Source of the DNA: Taudactylus pleione
Taxonomy: Eukaryota; Chordata; Amphibia; Anura; Myobatrachidae
Assembly (NCBI GenBank): GCA_031769625.1
Contig: JAUIMM010000200.1
Coordinates: 49,126,001-49,190,000, forward strand
DNA length: 64,000 nt
Direction: 5' to 3'
Shown: positions 50,595 to 61,679 of the stretch, one piece after another
Position numbering within the stretch: the stretch's first letter is position 1
How the letters are laid out: each line of letters opens with the position of its first letter
Program-made: the position numbers and the translations under genes
The notes under the pieces: model-generated
Told to the model about the DNA's origin: nothing
Database searches by the model: none
What the model saw: only the letters and a program-made list of their open reading frames with translations

Positions 50595-51318
50595 CTGCAA
50601 TTCGCCCTGGTATGTTGTCAATCAAATTCTGGGCAACATACTTACTGATTTCCACCCATTCTTGCCTAATCAATTCTTTGAGTTTGTCAGAATTTGTGGG
50701 TTTTTGTTTGTCCACCCGCTACTTGAGAATTGACCACAAGTTCTCAATGGGGTTAAGGTGTGTGGAGTTTCCTGGCCATGGACCCAAAATTCGATGTTTT
50801 GTTCCCCGAGCCACTTAGTTATCACTTTTGCCTTATGGCAAAGTGCTCCATCATGCTGTAAAAGGCATTGTTCGTCACCAAACTGTTCTTGGATGGTTGG
50901 GAGAAGTTGCTCTTGGGGGATGTTTTGGTAGCAATCTTTATTCATGGCTATGTTATTTATTAGGCAAAATTGTGAGTGAGCCCACTCCCTTGGCTGAGAA
51001 GCAACCCCACACATGAATGTTCTCAAGATGCTATACTGTTAGCATGACACAGGACTGATGGTAGCGCTCACCTTTCCTTCTCCGGACAAGTGTTTTTCCA
51101 GATGCCCCAAACGATCTGAAAAGGGATTCAACAGAGAAAATAACTTTACCCCAGTCCTCAGCAGTCCAATCCCCATACCTTTTGCAGAATATCAGTCTGT
51201 CCCTGATGTTTTTTCTGGAGAGAAGTGGCTTCTTTGCTGCCCTTCTTGACACCAGGCCATCCTCCAAAAGTCTTCGTCCTGTGTCATGCCAACAGTAAAG
51301 CATCCTGAGACAATTCAT
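50595..51318 (-). pseudogene. Family B transposase copy 2 (scrambled)
   Basis: The frame 51318-51031 holds LVSRRAAKKPLLSRKNIRDR and WGKVIFSVESLF, the middle of the protein (the first catalytic Asp is changed in FSVES). The frame 51026-50670 holds QHDGALCHKAKVITKWLGEQ with the second Asp. DLNPIE is lost by frameshift near 50755. Confidence 0.82.
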
Positions 51319-51368
51319 GTGTGGAGTTGCTTCTCAACCAAAGGAGTGGGCTCACTCATAAATTTGCC
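50963..51368. repeat. Inverted duplication, 91-bp arms, in family B copy 2
   Basis: 50963-51053 and 51278-51368 are reverse complements with roughly ten differences. The arms contain GTGAGCCCACTCC and CACACATGAAT. They enclose 224 bp of transposase sequence. Confidence 0.9.
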
Positions 51369-51780
51369 AAAGAACCCAGGTCCGAAGTCTTCCATAGCAA
51401 TTATCGCAAATTTGTTTCGCCATATGTGAGTAGGTGGAAAGTTGTGCAAAATCCCCAATTTTGGCTGAAAACGTCAGGACCCCTGGGACATTCACTTATT
51501 GACTAATTAGGCAAAAAGATCTTTTTAAATTAGCTTATTAGAGCCAATAATTATGTGATTTTTGGGTTGAAGAAGTAAAAAGTGTAGGAAAATGGGTTCA
51601 AAGTAGTGGGTTAGGTATTTTGGAAGTTTGTATGGATGGGGCAGGTGTTTTAAACATTGCAGGAGTCCGTGACAGGTGTATATTTTTTTTAAAGTGCCCT
51701 AAAATGACTAAAAAAAAAATATACGTACCCCTAATTTAACTAGAGCATTACCTTTGGCCCAAAAATTAGCTTTCTATCAT
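51369..51780. repeat. Inverted copy of the MITE at 31195-32010 (fragment)
   Basis: TTATTGACTAATTAGGCAAAA, GGGTTAGGTATTTTGGAAGT and AAAGTGCCCTAAAATGAC are reverse-complement counterparts of stretches at 31560-31780. The ends are lost. Confidence 0.6.
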
Positions 51781-51997
51781 TTTATCACTGTTATAGAAAA
51801 ATGCATATAGCAGCCATTTGACACAATGTAAGAACCCCAAACCCTTTGCTTATGGCCACTATCAGACCTCTATACTGTTACCCAATATTAGTTTACTTTT
51901 TTTGGGGTACAGGCTGATTTCCCCATTTTGATGCAGCACATCAGCTGGGAATATGCGACCAGACAATTCGCCAAACAATTGAGGTTACACACTATAC

Positions 51998-52119
51998 CAG
52001 GTCTGGCCAACTTGTGGCTCTTCAGCTGCTGTGAAACTACAAGTCCCAGCATGCCATGTCACAGTTTTGCTATTAGAAAATGCTAAAATTGCTGGAGAGC
52101 CACAGGTTGGCCAGGCCTG
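51998..52119. mobile_element. hAT MITE with 8-bp target duplication CACTATAC
   Basis: CAGGTCTGGCCAACTTGTGG faces CCACAGGTTGGCCAGGCCTG. CACTATAC occurs exactly on both sides (51990-51997, 52120-52127). The 122-bp element has split an older TACACAC-family MITE whose right half continues to about 52218. Confidence 0.93.
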
Positions 52120-52220
52120 CACTATACGATGGTCGTTGCAATCCATCACGGATCACAAGATTGGCCAATATATCATACAATAAGTACATTTATCATACAG
52201 TATGTACCCAGCTTTAGACT

Positions 52221-52909
52221 CAGACAGAGACACAATGAACAGAGACTGAGCATAGCGCCCAGTACCATATGCAGAAATCTGGCTGTATCAGTAACATCAC
52301 TGCCTGTGTCATGAGACAGAAGTTGAGAATGCTGTTGAATAATGAAGAAATAAATAGTACGACTCCAGGTTTGTTCATTTGCTGAGAGAAAGCTTCTAAA
52401 TAAATTTTAACTAGAACATCAGCTAAACTCTATTACTACCCGAGTAGTTCAGCAACAGTGGATTCTGCATTCGGATACAAATGTGATTGTGAGAACTGAT
52501 AAGCAAGTGATGATATTCACTGAAAGGGGTGAGGCAAGCAACTGTATAACATACAGTTGTATATGGGTTTGTGTGTGTGTAAAAATAAATATACATACAT
52601 AGATGACCGGTTTTCATTGGGTGAGAAGGTGAAAAGAACCTCCTGGAACTCATTAACTACCTTAAAAATATGCCTGGCATGATCCGCAACAAAACCATGC
52701 ATATTTTGTATGTCACAATTACACTCACCAGCAATAAACGGACTACGACACTTTTTAACAAAGCACCTGATAAAAATTCTTTGCTTCATGCCTCAAGTTT
52801 TCTCCCAGTTGCCCTCAAGAAAGTTCCCAGTCACTGCCATGTTCCCAGTTACTGTAACTTGAAGAAGGCCACCGTAGTTGACTGAAACACATTGGACATC
52901 ACGGCTTTC
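52221..52909. other. Intergenic stretch, no recognised feature
   Basis: Unique-looking sequence without repeat ends or coding signal. Confidence 0.5.
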
Positions 52910-52911
52910 TA

Positions 52912-52996
52912 CAACCATGGCCAAAAGTTTTGAGAATGACAAGTATTGGTTTTCACAAAGTTTGCTGCTTCAGTGTTTTTAGACTTTTTTTTTCAG
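52912..52996 (-). mobile_element. Tc1-like family B, terminal fragment
   Basis: CAACCATGGCCAAAAGTTTTG follows TA at 52910-52911 and continues as in the other two copies for about 85 bases, then breaks off in a T-run. Behind it lies a short piece of the CAATTAG-type MITE (GCTAATTGGATA at about 53009). Confidence 0.8.
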
Positions 52997-53277
52997 AGAA
53001 CCGCTGCTAATTGGATAGCCAGATAAATTTCTCTCAGAAAAACGAGTTATTGCGGCTAATTGAATACCCCCCAATGTGTCTTGTTTTTATTAAATAGTGT
53101 TAAAAAGTATAACACCGGCTCTATACCCTATGTGATCAATAATAATCTATTTGAAATAATCATTCAAGTTGTTCTTTCCACACTGTTCTGGAACTTCTAA
53201 CGGATTTTAAATCATTCTAACCCTGACCTCATTGCATACCTCCATTTCTAATTTGTACAACATTCTAAGGGCATATA

Positions 53278-53880
53278 CAGCGCCTTGCAAAAGTATTCAC
53301 CCCCTTGGCTTTTTACCTTTTTTTTTGTTACATTACAACCTGTAATTTATTTAATCTGAATTTTATGTGATGGATCTGCACAAAATAGTCTAATTCGGTG
53401 AAGTGAGAAAAATATATATAAAAAAGAATCTTTATAAATAAAATTCTGAAAATTGCTAAGAATAAAATTTTACTTTTCGGCCACCAAGGAAAACGCTATG
53501 TCTGGCGCAAACGCAACACTTTCCATCACCCCAAGAACACCATCCCCACAGTGAAACATGGTGGTGGCAGCATCCCAGGGGCAAGATGTGGCAAGCTCAT
53601 AGACTTATCCAAAGCGACTTGCAGCTGTAATTGCCGCAAAAGGTGGCTCGACAAAGTACTGACTTTAGGGGGGTGAATAGTTATGCACATTGAAGTTTTC
53701 TGTTATGCTGTCCTAAATGTTGTTTGATTCACAATATAAAAAAAACAACAACTTCACAGTTGTAGGCATGTTCTGAAAAATGAAATGATGCACACCTTCA
53801 AACAATCCATTTTAATTCCAGGTTGTGAGGCAAGAAAACATGAAAAATGCAAAGGATGTGAATACTTTTGCAAGGCACTG
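53278..53880. mobile_element. Tc1-like transposon, family D (internally deleted)
   Basis: CAGCGCCTTGCAAAAGTATT and ATACTTTTGCAAGGCACTG are inverted ends beside TA (53276-53277, 53881-53882). Of the transposase only traces remain near 53550-53660 (AAACATGGTGGTGGCAGC and TGCAGCTGTAATTGC). Length 603 bp. Confidence 0.88.
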
Positions 53881-53945
53881 TAGTTCAATTTCAGGCTACA
53901 AGATAAACTACTTTGAAATGAAGCCACTACTCTATCCCTCAACAC

Positions 53946-55338
53946 TGTTGAATCATCAGTATTAAACTTTAATATATTCCTGCCTATAAACCTCTAAGAT
54001 TCACCTGCCTAGAACCTCTAAGACAAAAACCTGCCTATAACCTCTAAACAGAATGCTAATTGCGTACGCAGTATAACCGCAAATAAAGACAGGAGTGGAA
54101 TCTGTGTTTCCAACGCACAAGTATTATTCAGGTAAAAGTACAGTCAGTTACACGCAATCTATACATACACAAGTTAGGCGTAAAAGGAAATAATACAGAC
54201 CCAAGTACAGTTATACATACGCTGTGCCTCTGGATTCAGAGATAGACCTCAGACTAGATATCCTCAGTACACCCAAAATTCAGCATGAACTGGCAAACCA
54301 GTATTTGGACACATGTATTTATTCCCCCCCAGACTGAAACAGGACAAAGGGAAAACTTCCTGCTGATCTCATTGGTTCCCAGAGGAGAAGCATATGTTAC
54401 GGCACATTTAACAGGTTGTTTCAAATAGACTTTCCCTGCCTCCGACAACAGGGGTCTTTCTAGTAACGCCTCCTGTAACATTCCATCAGCTAAACATTTT
54501 GTTGCTTGTAAGTTCTGCGATCCGTAACTTGAGTTTGCATGATGCGATCTCTCCACCGATAACACCGGGATGCTGTAAAAAGCGTACACATCAGAACGAA
54601 ACCAAACACACCTTGCTTATCATGTATAATACCTTAGTTATCAAAAACCTCTATTTCTTAGCATTTAAACTAACTTAACCAACTTGAATCATACAATTTG
54701 ATGCTAATGGAACCTTGTGTGCGAATATGTAGTGTGTGGGTATTCGGGGTTTGGTATAAGGACGCTAGTTATTAATGGGTGAGATTTAAGTGCATAATCT
54801 CTCATACACGAAGTGAACATCCAGCAGTGTGGATGGCTGAGGGTTGTAGTTCTACATGCCCTCTGTCAGCAGGCCCCCACCTGTTGTGTGTTCAAAGGAA
54901 AACAAAACCTCTTTTGTTCTCACAGACTCTTGTGTGAAATGCAAATGTATTACCACCTCAAGCTGTGGAGTTTGGGGCCATCCTGTCTAGGATTCAGACA
55001 AATCCAATTGTGTAGATCAATGCCTGGATTATATTACAATTGCCACAACTATGCTTTATCTGCATCCAGGGATTCCCAATATGTATGTAAAAATACCCAT
55101 TGTCTATTCTTATTTACTTTTACTCAGAAAGCTTGTTTTTCCAGTTGCCCTTGGTAGAATAACAAAAACATTGCCATCTGTTCTTAGCTCCTGAGTTATA
55201 ACTTGAATTGACGCTGGCCACAAAATGGTGTCTTGCGATCTCATTTCCAAAATGGAGTCTTGCGGCCATTCGCAAGATGGCGTCGCCGCGATTAAATTTT
55301 AAACTGAACTTGTCTCAGCCAATTATTCAGCTTCGACA
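53946..55338 (-). repeat. 3' LTR of the - strand provirus (1,393 bp)
   Basis: On the + strand it starts TGTTGAATC and ends GCTTCGACA, an imperfect inverted pair typical of LTR ends. The same TGTTGAATC...CCTGCCTATAAACCTCT sequence begins the 5' LTR at 63951. The U5 side carries three units of CCTGCCTATAACCTCTAA (53976-54050). A candidate poly(A) signal (TTTATT on +) lies near 54316. Confidence 0.88.
53976..54050. repeat. Triple repeat CCTGCCTATAACCTCTAA in U5
   Basis: Three imperfect units of 20-25 bases lie in tandem near the outer end of the LTR. Confidence 0.85.
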
Positions 55339-55350
55339 GTCCACCCTTTG
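55339..55350 (-). other. Polypurine tract
   Basis: On the - strand CAAAGGGTGGAC directly precedes the LTR start TGTCGAAG. This is the usual place of the plus-strand primer. Confidence 0.75.
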
Positions 55351-55655
55351 ATAGCAAACAACATGCTATCACAATCTGCTATTAGAATTTAATTTAGGCT
55401 CACATTTACATATTATTTGGTGTTATTATGGGATGGCACAAGGTGGTTCTTAATCCATCAATAATGTCTCTAGGCGGGGGCATAAAACTACTATTATACG
55501 CACACCGCAGATCTTGGGAGATCATGTGACAGATGTGGGAATGCACCAGTCTTATAACAGCAGTTTTGAAGGGGAATTTGAGACTTTACATTGTCTGGGT
55601 GTTCTATAAATAACATTTCAATAATATCTTCTATGCATGTATAAATATTATACAT
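55351..55655. other. Region between env and the 3' LTR, no recognised feature
   Basis: Non-coding proviral sequence ending in the polypurine tract. Confidence 0.6.
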
Positions 55656-56471
55656 TTAAATGATGGTACTTCCTAGCTCAGGGTTGTAGTGCAGCTCTGT
55701 ATCTACCTCGGTATACATATTTTCATTTCTGACCACCATCATAGTTTCATTCCTTCGTTTCACTCTGTTTTCACATTTTCCACACTTCAACACAATAGGA
55801 ACACACCGGACGCATATGCCAATTACTATGATGACAATCAGTATAAGGATCAAGAATTTGCCTACGCTGGCGACCACTTCCTGGACCCACTCTCCTAGAC
55901 CCGAGAACCATTTCACTGGGTTCAGCCATGACACCCATCCTTCTATCTTTTCCCCTGCTTCAGCCACTGATGCGTTATGGTTCTTACGAAATTCCCACTT
56001 TAGCTGCATAATCTCATCTATCTTCTGGTCTATCACCTCCTTAGGGTCGCTGGTATCATTGGTGACATAAGTGCAACACTTTACTCCAAATTGGGTGGCT
56101 AACGTTACGCAATACCCTCCAGTAACAGCAGTTAAATAATTCAACACTAGCCTGTGTTGCACTAGTTCTTTCTTGTACGCTTGCAATTCTCTCCCTGTGT
56201 ACCTGAATGTGTCATCGTACATCTCGGTGATATTATCTATTAATTTAGCAAGTTCCTGGATATATCTAAAATTGAATGTACCCCTAGCAATTCTGGTGGG
56301 ATTCAGGGCGACTAAAACTTGGAAGCCAGTTGTCTCACTGATTAACTGAGCGGCTTTATGCATATTACCAGGTATCATATTTCTCTTGCCTCTGTGTTCA
56401 TATTGTGTGTGAAGATATGGTGACGGTGTGTTTTTATGTATTACCAACATTTCAACATGTGTGAGGGTCAT
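55656..56471 (-). pseudogene. Retroviral env, transmembrane (TM) part, 271-codon open frame
   Basis: TM subunits anchor Env in the membrane. The frame contains a furin-like RGKR at residues 27-30 and an ectodomain with heptad-like spacing. A segment resembling the retroviral immunosuppressive region precedes GGYC...KCC, where ten residues stand between the single Cys and the Cys pair instead of the usual six. A 22-residue hydrophobic helix lies at 206-227, and the tail of 44 residues carries tyrosines. A frameshift at about 56471 separates it from the SU frame, so this is the 3' part of one broken env gene, not a separate gene. TM itself has no stop. Confidence 0.85.
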
Positions 56472-57471
56472 AACTTCTGGGACTACTCTTCCCAGTTAAC
56501 ACAAACCTTCGGGAACTCGGGGAGAGCCATTTATACGCTTTTCTTCCACATATAAAATATACATTATCAGGGAGAATATAAGGAATGGTATACATCATTA
56601 TCATTAAACACATTTCTTTTGCAAACAATCCTATCTCAGGCTCTTCCATCTGGTATATGCAAGTTTCTGGTTGCATTATTTTAGCACAATAACCATCTGG
56701 TACTTTACCAATCATTTCTTTGGTGGAACTCAATGTATACCGGTACCTAAAATATTTCCCACTTGATTTAATTGAGCGTAGCAGATCATAGTTTATGGAC
56801 TCATTATCAGCTCTTTGTGAGAAGGTCATCGTCTGATTATTCCCTGTCACTTCCCAACCTCCGGGTTTATTGGGGTTGGTTATGTTTAAACACAAAAGTG
56901 ATTTATCTACTTGAAATTGATAGAGTTTGAAATGAGGCGGTTTGGATGAGAGGAATTTTCCATCCAATGTTTTCCCCTTTTGTAATTCTAAAATTTCCGT
57001 GATATTCAGCAGAAATGGCACCAACCCTACATTATGCTGTCCCTGTGGCACATGTGAACACACCCAGCAATCGGTTTGATTTAACACTTTGCCTACCATG
57101 CTGTGATAATCCTCTAAAGGATACCCTCCCCAGTACGGGTTATATTTAGGTTGGCACCATTGAATACAGTTCTCATCAACTAGGGACCCACAAAACTCAC
57201 AAATACAGGAATCTTCAGATGATAACCCTTCACACCTTCCCCGAGTATCCGGAATGACAGCTCTCTTAACAATAACAGTACTAAGATTGGTCAGACACTC
57301 CCCTGATTGGCATTGCACTCCTCCTTTCTCCACTCCATCAGCACTGCCATCAGCTCCTGTTTCCTCAATAGGTCCCCCATCACAGACACTGGATATTCCC
57401 GAACTGACCAGGATGGTGAACACTCTAAAAGAGAATATGAGAATGAACACAGCAGGCCCGTCCATTGTCAC
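56452..57471 (-). pseudogene. Retroviral env, surface (SU) part, 339-codon open frame
   Basis: The ATG at 57471 is followed by a hydrophobic signal-like segment (residues 8-23). The body is rich in cysteines and N-glycosylation sites (NLS, NQT, NIT, NES). CWVC at 135-138 (57058-57069) is the CXXC motif by which gamma-type SU binds TM covalently. The frame ends 20 bases after the TM frame starts, because of a frameshift. The start overlaps nothing and lies 22 bases after the pol end, as in class I proviruses that splice env. Confidence 0.85.
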
Positions 57472-57492
57472 AACAAGACCTGCAAATTTCTC

Positions 57493-58667
57493 TCAGTTCA
57501 GGTATCTCACTACAACCTTTTCAATCCTTTTCAACAAGCTCGCGAGTGACAGATCCACACTATCAGCTTTGTCTCCGACTTGTTTCTCCACCGGTTGATT
57601 GACCTTTTTGCAGTGAGTGGAATGGACCCAGGTATCTCTCTCGGCCACCTTCAAAGATGTAGTACTTGTCAGCAGCACCTGGTACGGACCTTCCCACCGA
57701 TCAGTCACACAACCTGAACGTAAGAAATTTCGGATCATTACATATTCTCCTGGTTCAACATCATGGCAGTTCATTTCAGGCATATCATGGGACAACAATT
57801 TCAGTTTCTGCTGCTGTTGCTTTAACTGCTTACTCATTAATATAAGATACTTCACAGTTACCTCGTTGTTACCCTTTAGATCTTCCTGTGGACTTATAAT
57901 CAAATGAGGTTGTCTACCAAACAATATTTCAAATGGGGACAGATTCAGAGGAAATCTAGGAGTGGTCCTTATACTATGTAGGACCAAAGGTAAAGCTTCT
58001 GGCCATCCCAGTCCAGTCTCCGCCATGATTTTACTTAGCTTATTTTTAATAGTCCCGTTCATCCTCTCTACCTTGGCACTGCCTTGCGGTCGGTAGGGGG
58101 TGTGAAGTCGGCTATTAATACCCATCAGCTTACACATATTTTGGAAAACATCACCTGTGAATGGGAACCCCTATCACTTTCGATGATTCTAGGGATACCG
58201 TACCTGCATACAAATTCCTGAACTATTTTCTTGGCAGTAAACGCAGCAGTATTAGTGGCTGCTGGGTAGGCTTCAACCCAGTTAGAGAATACGTCTGTGC
58301 ACACTAATACATACTTAAGGTTCCTGCAGGGTGGTAATTGGATGAGATCAATTTGTATCACCTGGAAAGGTCCATCAGTCGGTGGAATGTGGGACGGTTC
58401 GGTAGGGATCGCTTTCCCTATGTTCTTTCTCAAGCAGGTCAGACAGGACATTGCTATCTTCTCTGCTTGTGAAGAAAACCCTGGTGCGCACCAGTATGCC
58501 CTCACCAACTTGCACATGCCCTGTTTACCCAGATGAGTCAGACCGTGTGCTGCTTCAGCCAGGCTGGGGTAATATGCCTTGGGGGCTACTGGCTTACCAT
58601 GTCCGCCCACACCCCTTGGACTTCCAAATGGATTTTTCCTGAATTGAACACAAATTTTGCATCTCAA
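57493..58667 (-). pseudogene. Retroviral integrase (one frameshift)
   Basis: The frame 58667-58125 has the HHCC zinc site (His41, His45, Cys75, Cys78) and the catalytic Asp107 (IQIDLIQLP) and Asp165 (IESDRGSH). A frameshift directly after SDRGSH, near 58160, passes the reading to the frame 58137-57493, which has the catalytic Glu (KVERMNG) 35 residues or so downstream, [10 protein letters not shown], and the GPY-type C-terminal domain (WEGPYQVLL). All three catalytic acids are therefore encoded but not in one frame. Confidence 0.92.
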
Positions 58668-58695
58668 TTAATTTCAGCATATCAATGGTTTGGAA

Positions 58696-59874
58696 TTACA
58701 TAATTGTTTCAATTGGAGAAGGCACTTTTAACCCCGCTGCCCATTTTGCAGCTTCGTCAGCTCTGTTGTTGCCCAGTGACACTGGGTCATCCTCACATGT
58801 GTGGGCTTTGCTTTTAATTACTGCCACTGCTTTGGGCAGTTGGATTGCTTCTAAGAGATGTTTTATGTGTCGGGAGTGTGCAACTGGTGTGCCTGCTGCT
58901 GTCATAAAATTTCTCAGACGCCATAGGGCCCCAAAGTCATGCACCACCCCAAACGCGTACCTCGAGTCAGTGTAAATGTTAGCAGATTTGCCTGCTGCCA
59001 GTTCACATGCTCTAGTCAGTGCTACTAACTCTGCCACCTGGGCTGAGTGAGGAGGACCGAGAGGTTTAGCTTCCATGATGTCTGTGTCATTTACAACAGC
59101 ATAACCTGTACATAATTCACCTGTGTCTGTTTGTCTATGACAACTCCCATCCGTATAGAAAGTTACATCCACATTCTCTAAAGGTGTGTCATGTATGTCA
59201 GGTCTAGCAGTAAAGGTCTGATTCAGATATGTCATACAATCGTGAGTATCATCATGTCTGCCGAACTCACCTCCCGCCAGCAACTCCTCTCCTTCCACCC
59301 TTTGTACATTATGTTGTACATATGGCAGGTATGTTGCTGGATTCAGCGTACTGCAACGTTTAAGTGTAATATTTGCAGGACCGATTAGGGCTAGTTCCCA
59401 TTTGGTGAACCTAGCCGAGGAGACGTGTCTGGTTTGAGCTGAGTTCAACAGGGCAGATACAGCATGGGGAGTGTAGACAATCATATCATGGCCCAATACT
59501 ACGTCCTCACTTTTACTCACCAGTAAAGCGGTAGCTGCTACACTTCTCAAACAGGTGGGGAGTGATCTTGCTAACGTGTCCAATTGGGCACTGTAGTATG
59601 CTACGGGCCTACTGGCATCACCATGTTTTTGTGTAAGGACACCTGCAGCACAACCATCGGCTTCCGTACAATATAAATCAAAAGGTTTTTCATAATCGGG
59701 TATTCCCAATGCAGGAGCTTTTGTCAGACTATCCTTAAGATTAAGAAAAGCCTGTTCTGATTCCTCAGTGTGTATGACGCGATCGGGCTTTGAGGAAGAG
59801 ACTAGTTCCTGTAAAGGCAAGGCCAAAATAGAAAAACCTGGTATCCACATTCGGCAATATCCACACATTCCCAA
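58696..59874 (-). pseudogene. RT connection and RNase H domain, 392-codon open frame
   Basis: The first 200 residues are the end of RT and the connection domain (PVAYYSAQLD). RNase H follows with FYTDGS (Asp242), AELVALTRAC (Glu282), YTDSRYAFG (Asp303) and NNRADEAAK, the order of murine leukaemia virus-type RNase H. The active site acids all are present. It overlaps the preceding RT frame by 73 bases with a frameshift. Confidence 0.92.
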
Positions 59875-60738
59875 GAAGGTACGAATTTGCTGTTGATCTG
59901 CGGCAGTGTCATGTTTTGTATGGCCTGGATTCTATCATTTGTGAGATGTCGTAACCCCTGGGTTAGGCAGTGTCCCAAATATTTTACTCTGGGCTGGCAC
60001 GGCTGTAACTTGTCCTTAGCCACTTTGTGTCCTGTTTGCGAGAGATGAAGTAACAAAAGTTTAGTATCATTCACACATGACATAAAAGAGTCAGAACATA
60101 GCAATAAATTGTCCACATATTGAATTAGAACTGATCCATTGGCAGGTTGAAAAGCTTGTAAACAGTCATGCAATGCCTGGGAGAAAATACTGGGGCTGTC
60201 TATGAAACCTTGGGGCAATTGTGTCCATGTATATTGCACACCTCTATGTGAATGCGAATAGGTACTGACAGCCAGGATGGAGAGGCACAGAGAAAAAAGC
60301 TGAACAGAGGTCAATGACAGTGAAATGGGTTGAATTTGGTGGGATCTGCATCAGGATGACAGCTGGATTTGGCACAGGGAATTGGCTCTCTACTACCTTA
60401 TTAACACCTCTAAGGTCTTGTACCAGCCTATAACCCCTCCCACCACTCTTCTTTACTGGAAAGATGGGACTGTTGGCTACACTAGCTGTACGAACTAAAA
60501 TTCCTTGTTGCAATAATCGCTCGATTATTGGAAACACCCCTAGTTCCACTTCCTGTTTAAGTGGGTACTGGGGAATTTTTGGAGCTTGCCTACCACTTTT
60601 TAAGTTTATCATTACCGAGCTTACGTTTGCCATTAATCCAGTGTCCTGTCCATCTTTTGTCCAAAGGGAATCTGGAATTTGGGACAACATTTCATCTACT
60701 TGTGATGGATTTTCTTTTAAAACTGTAGAGTGGTACAT
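59802..60738 (-). pseudogene. Retroviral reverse transcriptase (frameshifted, YVDN active site)
   Basis: The first frame (60738-60244) has NSPIFPVKKSGG, YRLVQDLRGVNK and FTVIDLCSAFFSVPL with the first catalytic Asp. The second (60314-59802) has QLPQGFIDSPSIFSQ and IQYVDNLLL, in which the expected second Asp of YXDD is Asn (60108-60110, - strand AAT). VKYLGHCLTQG is the usual continuation. Two frame changes within RT plus the Asn make it inactive. Confidence 0.92.
60108..60119 (-). other. Mutated RT active site YVDN
   Basis: The codons are TAT GTG GAC AAT on the - strand. In retroviral RTs both acids of YXDD bind the catalytic metal ions. Confidence 0.9.
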
Positions 60739-61096
60739 TATCCTTTGAGGGGGTGTCTAACATATCCCGCACTTCGTATACCATTCTCTCTGGGATATCT
60801 AAATATACACCATCAGGGGTGCAATATATGACACATCCCATTTTACATAACAAGTCTCTGCCCAGCAGGTTAGTAGGAGCCGCGGCAGCCAGAAGAAAAG
60901 AATGTCTGGTATGCAACGGCCCAATACTAACCTCTGCGGGCCTTGTTAAAGGATAACGTTCCACTTTACCTGTCACACCCATTGTTGGTATTGTCTCGTT
61001 GGTCACCTGTAAATTAACGGGAGATTTCATCACTGACTTGGTCGCCCCTGTGTCTACAAGAAAAGGATATTCAGTACCAGCTACATCAACCATCAA
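60692..61096 (-). pseudogene. Retroviral aspartic protease frame
   Basis: The frame encodes FLVDTGATKSVM with the DTG active site at residues 15-17 and NLLGRDLLCKMG, the conserved GRD motif near the retropepsin C-terminus. It ends 47 bases into the RT frame, which is read in another phase. Size (about 110-130 residues) is normal for the domain. Confidence 0.88.
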
Positions 61097-61161
61097 GACC
61101 GGTTCTTCCCTAGTACTTCCCGTTAACCTGACTATCTGTAGACTACAGGTATGACCTGACC

Positions 61162-61371
61162 CTAGCGTTGGCTACCATTCTCCAATAAAGCATTTACGGC
61201 TACAATTGAAGCTGGTGCTTGCTGAGCATTTGCTGGTCTCTGTGCATATCCCTTATGGGGGTGTCCAGATTTTCCTTGATGTGGGGTCCATACTCTTTTT
61301 ACTGTGCAGTTTCTACTTAAGTGTCCTGTTTGTTTGCAATTAAAACATGTCCGTGATTCAGGTGAAAGCAT
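61162..61371 (-). pseudogene. Gag nucleocapsid with one CCHC zinc knuckle
   Basis: CFNCKQTGHLSRNC (residues 9-22) is a CX2CX4HX4C zinc knuckle, which binds genomic RNA. One knuckle is usual for gammaretroviruses. Basic residues follow. It is separated by frameshifts from the capsid frame. Confidence 0.9.
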
Positions 61372-61679
61372 GTGTTGTTGTGAAGTTTGAGCAGAGGGTA
61401 AAGGTGGTGGATATGGGTAAGGATAGGGAGGGTAAGGGTATTGTGGGGAAAAGACGTGGGTGGATATCCTGGGACCTGTGGTTGCATTGGGTTAGTGGGA
61501 TAGATTTGTGTTTGTTGTTGAGTGGGGTTAGTGAGAGCAACTTGTTCTGACATGAGTGTGTGTGCAAGTGCAAGCGTGTCTGTTGGCTGTGATGTTAACG
61601 TCATTCTCTCCAGAGCTTGTATACGGACAGCCATTAATTTTTCGCTCTGGGTCTCTTTTTTTTTAGATGTTTTTGTCAT
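61317..61679 (-). pseudogene. Gag linker between capsid and nucleocapsid (frameshifted)
   Basis: A Gln/Thr/Pro-rich stretch begins with a lysine-rich run (KTSKKKE) and reaches into the zinc-knuckle region in the wrong frame. The shift from the capsid frame lies in an A-run near 61660. Confidence 0.65.

Larger units (their letters stand above)
50383..51368 (-). mobile_element. Tc1-like transposon, family B copy 2 (rearranged)
   Basis: The left end CAGCCATGGCCAAAAGTTTT follows TA (50381-50382). The right end is missing: instead, 51278-51368 is an inverted copy of 50963-51053, and MITE sequence follows. The transposase on the - strand is broken. Confidence 0.88.

Noticed and set aside
55656..57471. 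SU and TM as two separate genes
   Set aside because: They overlap by 20 bases in different phases and make up one Env order; a frameshift is the simpler reading.
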